DNA of 64,000 nucleotides from JOPF133 sp052144935 (GCA_052144935.1 JBKQPR010000108.1:1-64000); one strand, 5' to 3'. Positions 43,111 to 53,185 are shown, counted from the first letter of the stretch. Notes: generated from the sequence alone by a model not told the origin. A program made the numbers and translations.

Positions 43111-45288
43111 TCACTTTTCGGCCGCAGACGCGATCGTGACGTTGCGGCGGCTGAGCGTGGGCTGGCCTATCCCAGCATCGGCTTTGGCCTGCAGGAGGAA
43201 GTCGCCCGGCGTGTTCGGCACGTCCAGATTGATATATAGGGTGCTTTGTCCCAGACTGCCAACTTCGAAGGGCGCCTGGGCGCGCGCCACCTCGCCGCGG
43301 CTCTTGGACTGGAGGGATACGGTCACGCTTCCCGCGGCTGCGTGGTATTCGTCATTTACCAGCATCACCTGGAAGGTATGCTTTCCCGCAGCCAGTTTCG
43401 CGTGCCAGAAGCTCAGGTACACTCCGAGCGGCGCGAAGGCTTGGGACAGGTAGTCGCGGAAGTCCGGCTGCAGTTCCAGTTTCTCGACGTCGCGGAAGTG
43501 ATCGGCCGTGTAGCCGAGCGGATCGCTGCTCATCAGATATACGAAATGGAGCACGGCGGCGTATTGCCGGTAAGCGCGCCAGAACTCCGTGATGCCGCCC
43601 AGCAGGTAAGCATTCAGTGCCAACCTATCCTCGGCGGTGGCGTTCTTCGGCAACAGGCGCGGATACAGATCCTTGGTCAGTTCGGTGGGTGAACCATCGC
43701 GGTTCAGCCACAGCCAGCCGTACTCATTCAGGATGAGCGCATGGCCGCTGGGTGCTCCCGGGGCCTTGCCGTTAGGCTTCTCGAACGTGGTCATGCTGAA
43801 CTCCGGTCCGTCGCGCTTGGCCATGTCATAAAACTCGTAGGGATGATCCTCCACCGGATCGTCCGGGCCGGCGGGCGGGTTATAGCTGTTTTCCCAGGGC
43901 CGGTTCGAAAGGTCGAGTCCGCGTACCGCCGGGATGATCTTTTCGCCGAACATGGGATCGAAGGTTTCATTGTTGGCGTCCCAGATGGCGACGCTCGGGT
44001 GATTCCAGTTGTCACGCATCCATTCGCCGTATTCGCGGATCATTTGACCGGCGTCGAAGCGGACCTGGTTCCCGGCGCCATGCCAGACGTTGCCCGTCCA
44101 CACGAAGTATTCATTCTGGATCAACAATCCCGCCTCGTCGGCGATGTCCAACCATTGGTCGGGCACCGGACCAATGCAGAAGCGGAATGCATTCCAGTGC
44201 ATCTCTTTGGGGATCTCGACCAGCAACTTGCGTACCCATTTCTCGTCCCATGGCAGCACGCCCGATTTCGGATCCTCGAAAAAACGGTGCAGCGTGATGT
44301 TGGAGCCACGCATGAAGTAGGGGCGGCCGTTGAGATAAGCGCGCTTCGTGGCCGTTTCGAAATGGAACTCGCGCATGCCGAACCGGGTGCTGGCGGTGTC
44401 CCCACCCGTGCCCGTTTCGAGCACGTATAGATTCGGCTGTTCCGGCGTCCACAACCTGGCGGCGGGCATCGCAATGTGCTGCGTAACGGTCCGCTCTTCC
44501 TGAGCCGCCAAATGGATCCGCATCGCCGCGGCGCGTGCTGCCACCGCATCCGGCTTCCATCCATGCACCACCTGGTGGAGGGCGAACGCCACCGCTTGTG
44601 CGGATCGATTGCGCAGCCTGGTCTGCACGGTAATCGACTGCAGGTCACGGCTCGGCGCCACCTGTAGGGTCTCGATGGCGGGATTGTCGCTGAGCGCGAG
44701 CGAGACGCTGTCATAAATGCCGGGCGTCCAGCGGTTCTTCTCGAAATCGGTGCCCCCTGAGACGGAGGGAGGCAGCACACCCGGATGCGCGCCCACTCGC
44801 ACCACGATCTCATTCGAACCCTGCCGCAGTTTGTCCGAGACGTCGAAGATCGCGGCCGTGAAGCAAGGGAGATGCTCGCCCGCCTTCTGGCCGTTCACCC
44901 ACACCGCTGCGCCGAATTGCGCTTTGTCGATCCGCAGAGTCGCTACGCTCCGAACGACAGGCACGTCGAACCGCCGCCGGTACCAGAACCAGTTCCGCTC
45001 CTGCCGCGAGACACCGGCGTTCGAAACCAGCGCCGACGCAGGCGCGAGGCCCCGCTGAACACGATTTTGAATTAATTGACGGCTCTCGAATTCATCCACG
45101 TCCTTGAAGCCGGGCAAGGCCGAATGCGCGAGGCCCGGGACCGGCGCCTTATGGGAATAGGCTACAGGCGGGCTCTCGCCGTCGACAGAATCGGCGATGT
45201 CCCACTGCCCGTCAAGCGACAGGGTGGTCCGTTGTGCGGCCCAGAGCGGGGCGGCCAAGACGGCCAGGAACAACAAAAAGGTTGGCAA
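43111..45288 (-). CDS. Glycoside hydrolase family 2-type enzyme
   Basis: About 725 residues if started at TTG 45288, which gives a signal peptide (FLLFLAVLAAPLWAAQ); a start further upstream, up to 45447, is open. The sugar-binding domain has FWYRRRFDVP and WVNGQKAGEH. The barrel has HWNAFRFCIGPVPDQW, the acid/base segment IWDANNETFDP (N-E pair) and the probable nucleophile Glu in ALILNEYGWLWLN. It is an exported exo-glycosidase; the sugar cannot be named. Same strand as the upstream amidohydrolase with about 155 nt between. Confidence 0.85.
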   Translation of the reverse strand: MPTFLLFLAVLAAPLWAAQRTTLSLDGQWDIADSVDGESPPVAYSHKAPVPGLAHSALPGFKDVDEFESRQLIQNRVQRGLAPASALVSNAGVSRQERNWFWYRRRFDVPVVRSVATLRIDKAQFGAAVWVNGQKAGEHLPCFTAAIFDVSDKLRQGSNEIVVRVGAHPGVLPPSVSGGTDFEKNRWTPGIYDSVSLALSDNPAIETLQVAPSRDLQSITVQTRLRNRSAQAVAFALHQVVHGWKPDAVAARAAAMRIHLAAQEERTVTQHIAMPAARLWTPEQPNLYVLETGTGGDTASTRFGMREFHFETATKRAYLNGRPYFMRGSNITLHRFFEDPKSGVLPWDEKWVRKLLVEIPKEMHWNAFRFCIGPVPDQWLDIADEAGLLIQNEYFVWTGNVWHGAGNQVRFDAGQMIREYGEWMRDNWNHPSVAIWDANNETFDPMFGEKIIPAVRGLDLSNRPWENSYNPPAGPDDPVEDHPYEFYDMAKRDGPEFSMTTFEKPNGKAPGAPSGHALILNEYGWLWLNRDGSPTELTKDLYPRLLPKNATAEDRLALNAYLLGGITEFWRAYRQYAAVLHFVYLMSSDPLGYTADHFRDVEKLELQPDFRDYLSQAFAPLGVYLSFWHAKLAAGKHTFQVMLVNDEYHAAAGSVTVSLQSKSRGEVARAQAPFEVGSLGQSTLYINLDVPNTPGDFLLQAKADAGIGQPTLSRRNVTIASAAEK

Positions 45289-45443
45289 TTGGGTTGGGGC
45301 TCCTATTCCGAATTTATCGCCATTGGCGGCGAGGGGGAGAATCTTGCAGCGAGAGGTTTGGACCGCGGATGGCGGCCAGGTCACCTGGAGGGCACGATAT
45401 GCCGCGCCGTTTGCAATCCGCACAGCAGGGGGATACCGGCCAC

Positions 45444-46448
45444 TCATCCCACCGTCGGGTGCTGTGAGAGCTTTAACAACCGTTCCGCGTTTCTGTGCGT
45501 GATCTTTTCGAAATCGGCTGGTGACAGGGATAGTTTATCGAGGAACGCGCGTCCTGCCTCGTTGGAACTGTAAGGATAATCGACCGAAAACATGATGCGG
45601 TCGGCGCCAACGACCTCGAGCGCCAGGTAAAGAGGCGGGGCTGTGAAGATTCCGCTGGTGGTGATGTGGACGTTGTTATGGAAGTAATCGGCGACCGACC
45701 CCTTCAGTCCCTTCGTAAATGGCGTTACGACCGTATCGATTCGCGCGAGGAAGAACGGAATCATCTCACCCATATGGCCGATGACGATCTGCAGTTTTGG
45801 AAAACGGTCGAAGACCCCGGTGGCAATCAAGCGAAGGGTGTGAAGACCTTGTTCGGCGTGCCAACCCCAGCCGGCGATCGAGAGAATCCGGGCGAGTCCA
45901 GGTTCCAGTCCGGAAAAATACGTTCTCTGCACACATTCAGGCGGCGGCGCCGGGTGAAGATACAGCGGAACATCCAGAGCTTCCGCGCGTTCCAGAAGAG
46001 GCGTAAAGAACGCGTCGTCAAGAAATCGCCCCTGCGTTACGCCATTTATCAACGCACCCTTGAAGCCCAGTTGCGTGACTGTGCGTTCGAGTTCCCGGGC
46101 CGCGGCAGATGGGTCTGCAACCGGAAGTGTGGCGAACGCGGCAAAGCGTTGTGGAAAGCGGCCGACTGCTTCGGCCATCTCGTCGTTTACGCGACGGGAG
46201 AGCGGAATTGCACGCGAGGGTTCCAGGATCTCGGGCGAAGGGTGGGTGTGTGAGAGCACCTGCATGTCGATGCCATTCCTGTCCATATCGGCAATTCGCC
46301 GTTCGCCCAAATGGGTAAGATTGGACAGACGTTGCTGTGCCATCTGCTCCCCGGCGGAGTTGGTCGATCGGAAGTAGTTGCCGGCCTCCCCGATCTCCGC
46401 ATCGACCTGCTTGCTTCGGTAGTGCTCTTCGAGCGCGATCAGTCGCAT
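45444..46448 (-). CDS. Amidohydrolase-2 family protein (decarboxylase-like)
   Basis: 334 residues. Metal ligands of the ACMSD/gamma-resorcylate decarboxylase group are present: ALEEHY at the start, PLYLHPAPPP, IVIGHMGEMIPF, and FSVDYPYSSNEAG near the C-terminus. Such enzymes cleave C-C bonds of aromatic carboxylates with a metal. It is cytoplasmic. It may share a transcript with the GH2 gene. Confidence 0.9.
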   Translation of the reverse strand: MRLIALEEHYRSKQVDAEIGEAGNYFRSTNSAGEQMAQQRLSNLTHLGERRIADMDRNGIDMQVLSHTHPSPEILEPSRAIPLSRRVNDEMAEAVGRFPQRFAAFATLPVADPSAAARELERTVTQLGFKGALINGVTQGRFLDDAFFTPLLERAEALDVPLYLHPAPPPECVQRTYFSGLEPGLARILSIAGWGWHAEQGLHTLRLIATGVFDRFPKLQIVIGHMGEMIPFFLARIDTVVTPFTKGLKGSVADYFHNNVHITTSGIFTAPPLYLALEVVGADRIMFSVDYPYSSNEAGRAFLDKLSLSPADFEKITHRNAERLLKLSQHPTVG

Positions 46449-46544
46449 ACCTATAGTAATTCTAGGCTTGTTTCCCGCCCACGCTGCGCCGCGTCCGAAA
46501 CGATTCTAGTCTGCCCGCCACGCGCTTGATCCGCGGGATTGTCC

Positions 46545-46725
46545 TTCGGGCTGCCGCCCGCCAGTCCGCTACGCTGGTCTCGCCCGGCGGCGCCGGATTC
46601 CCCGATCACTACGGCTGCCTGCCGCCAGGCGCCCGGCATCCCGCCCGCTGCGCGGTGGGCTCGTCCGGGAGGGGCGGCCATGGGCGTTCCGGGCAGCCTG
46701 TTCATTGTGGGAGAGCACCGCGGAC
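46545..46725 (+). repeat. Dispersed repeat, copy 7
   Basis: Plus-strand copy with GGATTCCCCGATCACTACGG, as in copy 9, and the distal GGTGGGCTCGTCCGGGAG variant. It ends in GGGCAGCCTGTTCATTGTGG, an extension shared only with copy 8. It occupies the gap between the amidohydrolase and histidine kinase genes. Confidence 0.55.
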
Positions 46726-46787
46726 TCGAGGGCAAGGTGACCTTACCGCTCACCAGCGTGCGACTCTCCACCGAAGTTCGGGAGAGT

Positions 46788-48542
46788 TCACGCCTTGCCG
46801 ACAGGTGGGAGGATCTGGGACATGGCTGCCATCAGGGTAGTGCGACTCAGCGGTTTGGCGGTGTAGCCGTTCATGCCGGCGCGGATACAGCGCTCGCGAT
46901 CTTCGGCGAAAGCGTTAGCCGTTACGCCGATGATGGGGACAAGGGAGGCGCTGCCCGGCAAAGAGCGAATTCTGGCGGTGGCTTCATAACCGTCCAGTTC
47001 GGGCATCTGACAGTCCATCAGAATCATATCGTAAAGGGCTGCCTGATGACGCTCGACGGCAACCCGCCCGTTTTCGGCGATCTCGACGCTGGCTCCGGCC
47101 TGAGTCAACATCATGGCGATTACCCTCTGGTTGACGGCGTTGTCCTCCGCCACCAGTACGCGTAAGCCGGGTGGCAAGGCCGATACCGGGATCCCTTCGG
47201 CCGGGGTGGCGCGCGCCGTGGTCTCGATTGTGGCGAGGGGCAGATCAAAGAAAAAAGTCGAGCCTTCACCAAGGCGGCTCTCCACCCACAGCCGGCCTCC
47301 CATCAACTCGGCCAATCGATGGGAAATCGCCAGGCCGAGTCCGCTGCCGCCAAACTTGCGGGTAGGCGAAGAATCTACCTGATGAAACTCCTGAAACAAG
47401 CTTTCTTGCTGTTCCGGCGACACGCCGATGCCGGTATCGGAGATGTCGAAACGAATCCAGCCTGGACGAGACAATTGAACCGCGAGACAGACTTCTCCCG
47501 ATGGGGTGAACTTCACCGCATTGCCGAGCAGATTCGAGACCACCTGGCGGATGCGTAGCGGATCACCTTGTACCCGGCGCGGCAAATCCGCCGGCACTTG
47601 CAGAAGGAAGCGGAGTTGCCGGGCTTCGGCGAGAGCCGCGGCGGGTGACGCAATGTCGCGGATCAGCCTGGACAGATCAAAGGGCACCTGCTCCAGAGAT
47701 AATTTGCCGGAGGCGACTTTGGCCATATCGAGAATGTCGTTGACGATGGACAGCAGGTGCTGCCCACTGCGGCCGATATCGTCGAGCACTACGCGTTGCT
47801 CTTCGGTGAGAGCCAATTGATTGAGCACCTCCACGAGACCCAGAATGCCATTCAGCGGCGTTCGGATTTCGTGGCTCATGTTGGCCAGGAAGCGCATCTT
47901 CGTCGAAGCGGCTTTCTCCGCGGCGTCTCGGGCCTGGCGCAAGTCTTCGCCTTGTACCTCCAGCGTCAGTTGAGCGATGAACATTGCACGGATATGCGCG
48001 CCGTTCATCCGGATCGTTTGAGCGATCGCAACCACGTGGATTACAACCAGGGACTCCAACAGCCAGCCGTAGCGAGGTAGGGCGTACACGGACCAGATAT
48101 AGACCGGCAGCACCTGGGCACACACATTGAGCCGGTTCAAGCGGGGAAATGGAGCGAACATACTGGCGCTGACGCTGGAGAGTCCGGCAACACCCACGAC
48201 CAGGAGGCACTCCGGGATAACCTGGCCGCGTACATGCCAGATCGCGTACGAGACGAACACTCCGAATGTGAGGCTCAGGGCTCTCGCGGCCTGAACCAGC
48301 CGGCTGCCGTCGCGCCCGGTGTCCTGGCCAGCGATCACCCGCCGGGCAAAGAGTGTCCGCAGGAATCCCAACACGGCGAGGAGACCAGACAAGAATAGGG
48401 CGACACCCCGCACACGGGGGCGAAGGTTCAAGGAGAACAGGGTTGCGAACAGGGCGTAAGCGAGGGCACTCCAACAGAGCCGCTGTGCCAGTTCGCGCAG
48501 CAACCGGAGCCGTAGTGCGGGGCTATCTTCGACCAAAGACAC
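46788..48542 (-). CDS. Hybrid sensor histidine kinase
   Basis: 584 residues, GTG start. Six or so hydrophobic segments fill residues 20-190. The HisKA box FLANMSHEIRTPLNGILG follows (His near 224), then HATPase_c (NLLGNAVKF, DTGIGVSPEQQ, GGSGLGLAISHRLAELMGG). A receiver domain closes the protein (VLVAEDNAVNQRVIAMMLTQ, phosphoacceptor Asp in MILMDCQMPELDGYEA, then Lys in TAKPL). No Hpt domain is present, so a separate Hpt protein and output regulator are expected. The sensor input is membrane-embedded and unknown. Confidence 0.92.
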   Translation of the reverse strand: MSLVEDSPALRLRLLRELAQRLCWSALAYALFATLFSLNLRPRVRGVALFLSGLLAVLGFLRTLFARRVIAGQDTGRDGSRLVQAARALSLTFGVFVSYAIWHVRGQVIPECLLVVGVAGLSSVSASMFAPFPRLNRLNVCAQVLPVYIWSVYALPRYGWLLESLVVIHVVAIAQTIRMNGAHIRAMFIAQLTLEVQGEDLRQARDAAEKAASTKMRFLANMSHEIRTPLNGILGLVEVLNQLALTEEQRVVLDDIGRSGQHLLSIVNDILDMAKVASGKLSLEQVPFDLSRLIRDIASPAAALAEARQLRFLLQVPADLPRRVQGDPLRIRQVVSNLLGNAVKFTPSGEVCLAVQLSRPGWIRFDISDTGIGVSPEQQESLFQEFHQVDSSPTRKFGGSGLGLAISHRLAELMGGRLWVESRLGEGSTFFFDLPLATIETTARATPAEGIPVSALPPGLRVLVAEDNAVNQRVIAMMLTQAGASVEIAENGRVAVERHQAALYDMILMDCQMPELDGYEATARIRSLPGSASLVPIIGVTANAFAEDRERCIRAGMNGYTAKPLSRTTLMAAMSQILPPVGKA

Positions 48543-48784
48543 TGGCGTTCAGCCTCTCGATGTCCAACGCCGCAAACGCAAATGGAAGCGCTTTGCGGGC
48601 GCTCCCTCGGAGTTGTCTCTCCGTCGTTTGTCGGCGTGTTACGCCGGGGGAAGGGCGCCGTTTTCGCGCGCCCAAGAATCCCCACCACATCCAACATTGG
48701 CTCATCGGAAAAAGCGGCAAATCCTTGAGCGCGTATGGGCCGCCGATGCCACCTTTTCGGCCGGGCCTGCGCGGGCTTCGACCG

Positions 48785-48912
48785 CGCAGGAACGATGCCG
48801 GCGCGAGGGTGCATAGCGAATCGCTGCCCGGCGCCACCGCCGGCCGCAAAGCCCGCCCGCTGCGCAGTGTGCGGCGACCATGCGACCCGCGGGCCGGGCA
48901 GCCTGTTCATCG
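48785..48912 (+). repeat. Dispersed repeat, copy 8
   Basis: Carries GATGCCGGCGCGAGGGTGCA, GAATCGCTGCCCGGCGCCAC and CATGCGACCCGCGGGCCGGG, then the GCAGCCTGTTCATCGTGG extension shared with copy 7. The rest of 48543-49124 has no supported gene. Confidence 0.6.
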
Positions 48913-49124
48913 TGGGGGAGATCATCGCGGAATCAGAGGCCGCCCCCAATCGCGCGCCCTGATCCGCCGCCACTGCCGCCTTTGCGGATGCGCGGCGGCA
49001 GGCCGCGGGCAGGAGTCCCGAAACAATCCGGTTTCCGGGTGGTCAGCGTGGTTACAGAGTGTCACAGGACGCGCGGGCGCGGCCAGGGGTAAAAACCGCC
49101 GCCAGACTGGCGTGGCCGCAGCCG

Positions 49125-50498
49125 CTATTTCTCCAGCAAATCCTGAAGGGGGCGCCCTTGGCTTGCGGGCAGATCCACGTGGAGCAGATCCGCAATCGTT
49201 GGTGCGACGTCGATGTTCGGCACCAGGCCGGTATGCGAGCCGGGACGAATACCAGCACCCCAGGCAACCAGGATTTCGTTCATATCGGGATCGGAGTTCA
49301 GGTAGCCGTGATTGCCGAGCGTGGCTCCCGCCGGCACATCCGATACCACTTCGCCCGTCGTGTCTCCCGTGAAGGCATACCCCGGCGCGGCAACCAGAAC
49401 CATATCGGCCATGCGCCCTTGAGGGACGACCTTGGGATAGCCATACTGCTCATATTCGCCCGGCAAAATCACCTTGGTAATCCCTGGCACGGAGGGGAAC
49501 GCCTCGTTCAAGACCGTCAGGGTGGCCTCGCGCCGCGTTTCGCGCGTCACATACACCATGGCGGTTCCGCCTTCGGCCACCACCCACGCATCGCAATCGA
49601 TTTGGCCGCCCTCGCCCCGTAGCAATCCCTTCTCGCGCAACAGCGCGTTGGCGCGAATGGCATGCCGATAGGTCTTGAAGCCATGGTCGGAAACCACCAG
49701 CAGGGTGGTCTGCCTCCGGATGCCGGCTCGCTCGATTGCATCCAGGATTCGCTGCAGTTGCCGGTCCGCCAGGATCAGAGCGGTCTGCGCCGCCAGAGAT
49801 CTGGCGCCATACTGGTGTTGTACGGAATCGGTGGTCAGCAGGTGCATCAATAGAAGGTTGGGCTTGTGGCGCTCGATGATATAAGCCGCGGCCCGCGTCC
49901 AGAGATCGTCCCTCCAGGCGATGGACGACTTGGCAAACGAGAGGATGTCATCCTCGCCGATCAAGCCTTGCTGCACCATTTCCCTTTCCACGGTTCCGTC
50001 GGCATGAGGCTGTTCGCCGAACGACCAGTTCACGGCCGCGGACCGGTAAATGGCCACCCAATCCACCTCGGCAGTGGTTAGGCCCGCATCGTGCGCGGCT
50101 TCGTAGACCGTTCTGGCCTGCACCAGAACGTTTTGATCGATCCATGGTTCGATGCGGATAGGTTTTCCGTCACCGGGGCGAACCGGGAGACCGTTATAGA
50201 TGACTCCGTGACGGGCGCTATTTACGCCGGTCACCATGGCGGTATGATTGGGCCACGTGACGGTTGGATTTACCGGCTTCATTCCGTCCGCAACCCCTCC
50301 TTCCTTTATCAGCCTGCGCAAAACGGGCAGGGGAAGCTTGGCATCCTGCAACATGTAGGCCGGAAACCCATCCAGACTGACCACGATCACGTGGCGGCCG
50401 GACGCGACCTGGGTGGATGGCGCGGCAGGCTGCTGGGAGGCCCCAGGCATGGCTAGCCAGCAGCCGAGAACAGAAGCCGCCAATAAACGTGGTTTCAT
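49125..50498 (-). CDS. Type I phosphodiesterase / nucleotide pyrophosphatase-like protein
   Basis: 457 residues with a signal peptide (LLAASVLGCWLAMPGASQ). Metal and nucleophile positions of the ENPP group are present: HVIVVSLDGF (Asp), NPTVTWPNHTAMVTG (nucleophile Thr), then LLVVSDHGFKT, and GNHGYLNSDPDM. It would hydrolyse phosphodiester or phosphonate bonds in the periplasm. It is monocistronic. Confidence 0.9.
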   Translation of the reverse strand: MKPRLLAASVLGCWLAMPGASQQPAAPSTQVASGRHVIVVSLDGFPAYMLQDAKLPLPVLRRLIKEGGVADGMKPVNPTVTWPNHTAMVTGVNSARHGVIYNGLPVRPGDGKPIRIEPWIDQNVLVQARTVYEAAHDAGLTTAEVDWVAIYRSAAVNWSFGEQPHADGTVEREMVQQGLIGEDDILSFAKSSIAWRDDLWTRAAAYIIERHKPNLLLMHLLTTDSVQHQYGARSLAAQTALILADRQLQRILDAIERAGIRRQTTLLVVSDHGFKTYRHAIRANALLREKGLLRGEGGQIDCDAWVVAEGGTAMVYVTRETRREATLTVLNEAFPSVPGITKVILPGEYEQYGYPKVVPQGRMADMVLVAAPGYAFTGDTTGEVVSDVPAGATLGNHGYLNSDPDMNEILVAWGAGIRPGSHTGLVPNIDVAPTIADLLHVDLPASQGRPLQDLLEK

Positions 50499-50590
50499 AG
50501 TGCGCGGTCCTTTGTGGATGGAGTTGCGTCCGCTTCTCGGAAGACGAATCGGCTCATCCCTTTATTATCGGGCGCAACCCCAGGGAAAGC

Positions 50591-50650
50591 TCAAAACAGA
50601 ATCCTCAATCCCAGTTGCGTTTGGGGCTGAGTGTAGGACGAGCCAAGGCG
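50591..50650 (-). pseudogene. Possible tail of a TonB-dependent outer-membrane protein
   Basis: Minus-strand end reading GSSYTQPQTQLGLRILF, stop. The pattern Q.QLGLR..F is the C-terminal strand of TonB-dependent outer-membrane proteins. Nothing upstream on that strand continues it, since a dispersed repeat starts at about 50695. Confidence 0.3.
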
Positions 50651-50694
50651 GTAAAGTGGCCGGCAACCCGCCGATAGGCCACGTTCGGCGTGGG

Positions 50695-51045
50695 CGGGGG
50701 ACCCGTTTCGACTGCAGAGGCACCCAGCTCCGCGGCCACGCCTACTGGCCCATGATCTGCGATTGCGGCGCCGAAGGCCGCGTGCGCGGCAGCAAGCTGG
50801 TGGACGGCTCCCTCCTGCGGCTGCTGGCGGGCCGATCCCGTGCGCCAGGTGGCGGGCATGACGGTGCCGCCATTCGCATCGCTCAGCGCGCAAAGCGGCG
50901 CCGGCTTCCCCGATCACTGCCCGGCGCCACTGCCGGCCGCCACGCCGAACCCGTCTTGCCGTTTCACCCCCGCGTGCCGCCCGCGGCGCGGTGGGCCGCG
51001 GCCATGCGACCGCGGGCCGGGCTGCGTCCATCCGCGCGAAGACCC
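50695..51045 (+). repeat. Dispersed zinc-ribbon-remnant repeat, copy 9 (long)
   Basis: One of the longest copies. The plus-strand frame reads GHAYWPMICDCGAEG, then VRGSKLVDGS; after a one-base shift the next frame gives SCGCWRADPVRQVAGM. Distal modules follow (GATAGRHAEPVLPF, PPAARWAAAMRPRAG). It lies between the phosphodiesterase and sulfatase genes. Confidence 0.8.
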
Positions 51046-51160
51046 CATACCCCACGGGTGTACACTACAGAACAAGACCGGCATGAACTGGCTGAGTCCG
51101 ACCGTATCGCAGCGCGCGCGGAGACCCTGCTTCCCGGTGCCTCTGCGGAGAGCTTGTGAA

Positions 51161-52537
51161 ATGACACGACGCAATTTGCTCGCCTCGGCGGCTGTGGCAG
51201 CCGGCTCGCGGTTATTCGGGGCGCCGGCCCGCATCCCCAACATCGTCTTCATCCTCTGCGACGACCTCGGTTATGGCGACCTCGGTGTTTACGGCTCAAA
51301 GATCCGGACTCCAAATTTCGATCGCCTGGCATCGGAGGGCGTTCGCTTCACCAACTTCTGCTCCGCCGACCCGGTCTGTTCGCCCTCCCGCGCGGCCCTG
51401 CTCACGGGCCGCTACCCAACGCGTGTGGGGGTTCCGCGGGTTCTCTTCCCGCAAGACGCCGAGGGTCTGAGCCTGGATGAGACCACCCTTGCAGATGTTC
51501 TGAAAGCCCGCGGTTATACGACGATGTGCATCGGGAAATGGCACCTGGGACGGCCCCAGCCCTATCTGCCCACAAGCCGTGGCTTCGACGAGTACTTTGG
51601 CATCCCCTACAGCAACGATATGACGCCCAGGGTCCTGATGCACAATACCGATGTCATCGAGCAGACGGCGGATCTCTCCACACTTACCGCGCGTTACACC
51701 GGCCAAGCCCGGAAGTTTATCGACCGTTCCAAGGGTTCGCCCTTCTTCCTCTACATGCCGCACACATTCCCGCACATCCCGCTGGCGGCGTCCGAGCGGT
51801 TCCGCGGCAAATCGGCCGAGGGCGTCTACGGCGACGTGGTGGAGGAGATCGATTGGAGCCTCGGTGAAGTCATCGCGGCGCTGAAGCAGAACGGCCTGGA
51901 CCAGGACACGCTGGTCATGTGTTCCAGCGACAACGGCCCGTGGTACCAGGGGAGCCCCGGCAGGCTTCGCGGTCGCAAGAACACGACATACGAGGGAGGC
52001 GTCCGCGAACCTTTCATCACCCGATGGAAGGGCCGGATTCCCGCGGGGCGCGTTTCGGACGGCCTGGCTTCCATGATGGATGTCTTCCCAACGGTGGCCC
52101 GACTGTGCGGCGCGGCGTTGCCGTCCAAGCCGCTGGATGGCATCGACATATGGCCCCTGCTCCACGGGGACCGGCAGTCCATCGAGCGGGCGCCGCTGCT
52201 CTACTTCGATAATTGGGACTTGCAGTGTGCGCGCTGGATGAACTGGAAACTGCACATCGCGCGGCACAACACCGCCGCTTACACACCGGCGCCGCCCGGC
52301 GGGCGCTTCAGTTTTCTGTTGCCGAAGCCGGAGTTGTACAACCTGGCTGGCGATCCGGATGAAAGCTACGACGTCGCGCCGGAAAATGCCCCGATCGTGG
52401 CCCAGATCGAGTCCCGGATCACCGAAATGATCAAAGACTTTCCGGAGCCAGTGCGCAAGGCCTACGCCGAACAGCAGGCCCGCAAGGCGAACCCGAACAC
52501 GCCGACCGGCGCCTACCCGCAACCGGTGGGCCGGTGA
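51161..52537 (+). CDS. Type I sulfatase
   Basis: 458 residues from ATG 51161. A possible Tat-type signal (TRRNLLASAAVAAGS) is present. Metal ligands lie in FILCDDLGYGD, and the formylglycine motif is CSPSR in VCSPSRAALLTGRYP (Cys about 73). IGKWHLGR, MPHTFPHIPL and CSSDNGPW are further family blocks. It hydrolyses sulfate esters, probably of polysaccharides. The formylglycine-generating enzyme is not in the window. The open frame upstream reads through copy 9 and is not coding. Confidence 0.93.
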   Translation: MTRRNLLASAAVAAGSRLFGAPARIPNIVFILCDDLGYGDLGVYGSKIRTPNFDRLASEGVRFTNFCSADPVCSPSRAALLTGRYPTRVGVPRVLFPQDAEGLSLDETTLADVLKARGYTTMCIGKWHLGRPQPYLPTSRGFDEYFGIPYSNDMTPRVLMHNTDVIEQTADLSTLTARYTGQARKFIDRSKGSPFFLYMPHTFPHIPLAASERFRGKSAEGVYGDVVEEIDWSLGEVIAALKQNGLDQDTLVMCSSDNGPWYQGSPGRLRGRKNTTYEGGVREPFITRWKGRIPAGRVSDGLASMMDVFPTVARLCGAALPSKPLDGIDIWPLLHGDRQSIERAPLLYFDNWDLQCARWMNWKLHIARHNTAAYTPAPPGGRFSFLLPKPELYNLAGDPDESYDVAPENAPIVAQIESRITEMIKDFPEPVRKAYAEQQARKANPNTPTGAYPQPVGR

Positions 52538-52599
52538 GCGGCCAGCCGAGCAATACTGGGATCTCCCAGGCGTGGTCGGGGCGGGCGGCGCGCCCGTTT

Positions 52600-52840
52600 T
52601 GCACGGCAGATCCACCAGATTCTCCCGCGGCCACGCCTACGGGCCCACGATCCGCGATTGCGGTACCGAAGGGCTGGTGCGCGGCACCAGGCTGGTGAAC
52701 GGCTCCTCGGTCTCCTGCGGCTGCTGGCGGGCCGCCGGCGTGCGCCAGGCGGCGCGATGACGATGCCGGCGGGGGGGCGCATGGCGAATCACTGCCAGGA
52801 GCCACTGCCGGCCGCCGTCGAGCGACGAATCCGTGTCAGC
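52600..52840 (+). repeat. Dispersed zinc-ribbon-remnant repeat, copy 10 (best frame)
   Basis: The most informative copy. One uninterrupted frame reads RGHAYGPTIRDCGTEG, LVRGTRLVNG, SSVSCGCWRAAGVRQAAR, stop. It keeps SCGC and G..LV.G but has R-D-C-G where copy 9 has C-D-C-G. The CDCG-x(n)-VxGxxLxxG-x-SCGC arrangement resembles the treble-clef/zinc-ribbon segment of phage-type HNH/AP2-associated proteins. Confidence 0.8.
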
Positions 52841-52899
52841 CTCCAGGGTGGCACGCCGGGCAGCATTTCTCGCAGAATCAAAGGGCGCGCCACTACTGG

Positions 52900-53030
52900 C
52901 CGCTAGGCCCAACCAGCCTTGCCGTCTCCGCCCGGCGGCGCGCGCGCTGCACGGTGGGCGGCAGCCAAGCGGACCGCGCGGGCCGGGAGCGCCCACCCGC
53001 GCGGCGCGCGCGGCCGGCGGCACGCGGGAT
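52900..53030 (+). repeat. Dispersed repeat, copy 10b (distal module)
   Basis: Second distal module: CCAACCAGCCTTGCCGTCTC then GTGGGCGGCAGCCAAGCGG and GGGCCGGGAGCGCCCACCC. Directly follows copy 10. Confidence 0.55.
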
Positions 53031-53185
53031 ATTACGCCAATCCCAAGGCAGGTGGCTCCGCAGACGGCAGGTCACGCGATTGGCGGCAAAGCTGTTTCCC
53101 AGTGTCCGGCGATCCTACCGGAGGCGATCTCCCGTTCGAGCTCTTCGAGACTCCAGACGGCAGGTCTGGCGTAGGGCAGGCGATC

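Noticed and set aside
50413..51159. 248-codon frame through repeat copy 9
   Set aside because: It joins unrelated repeat modules; the zinc-ribbon core it contains is broken by a frameshift, so it is treated as repeat remnant, not a gene.
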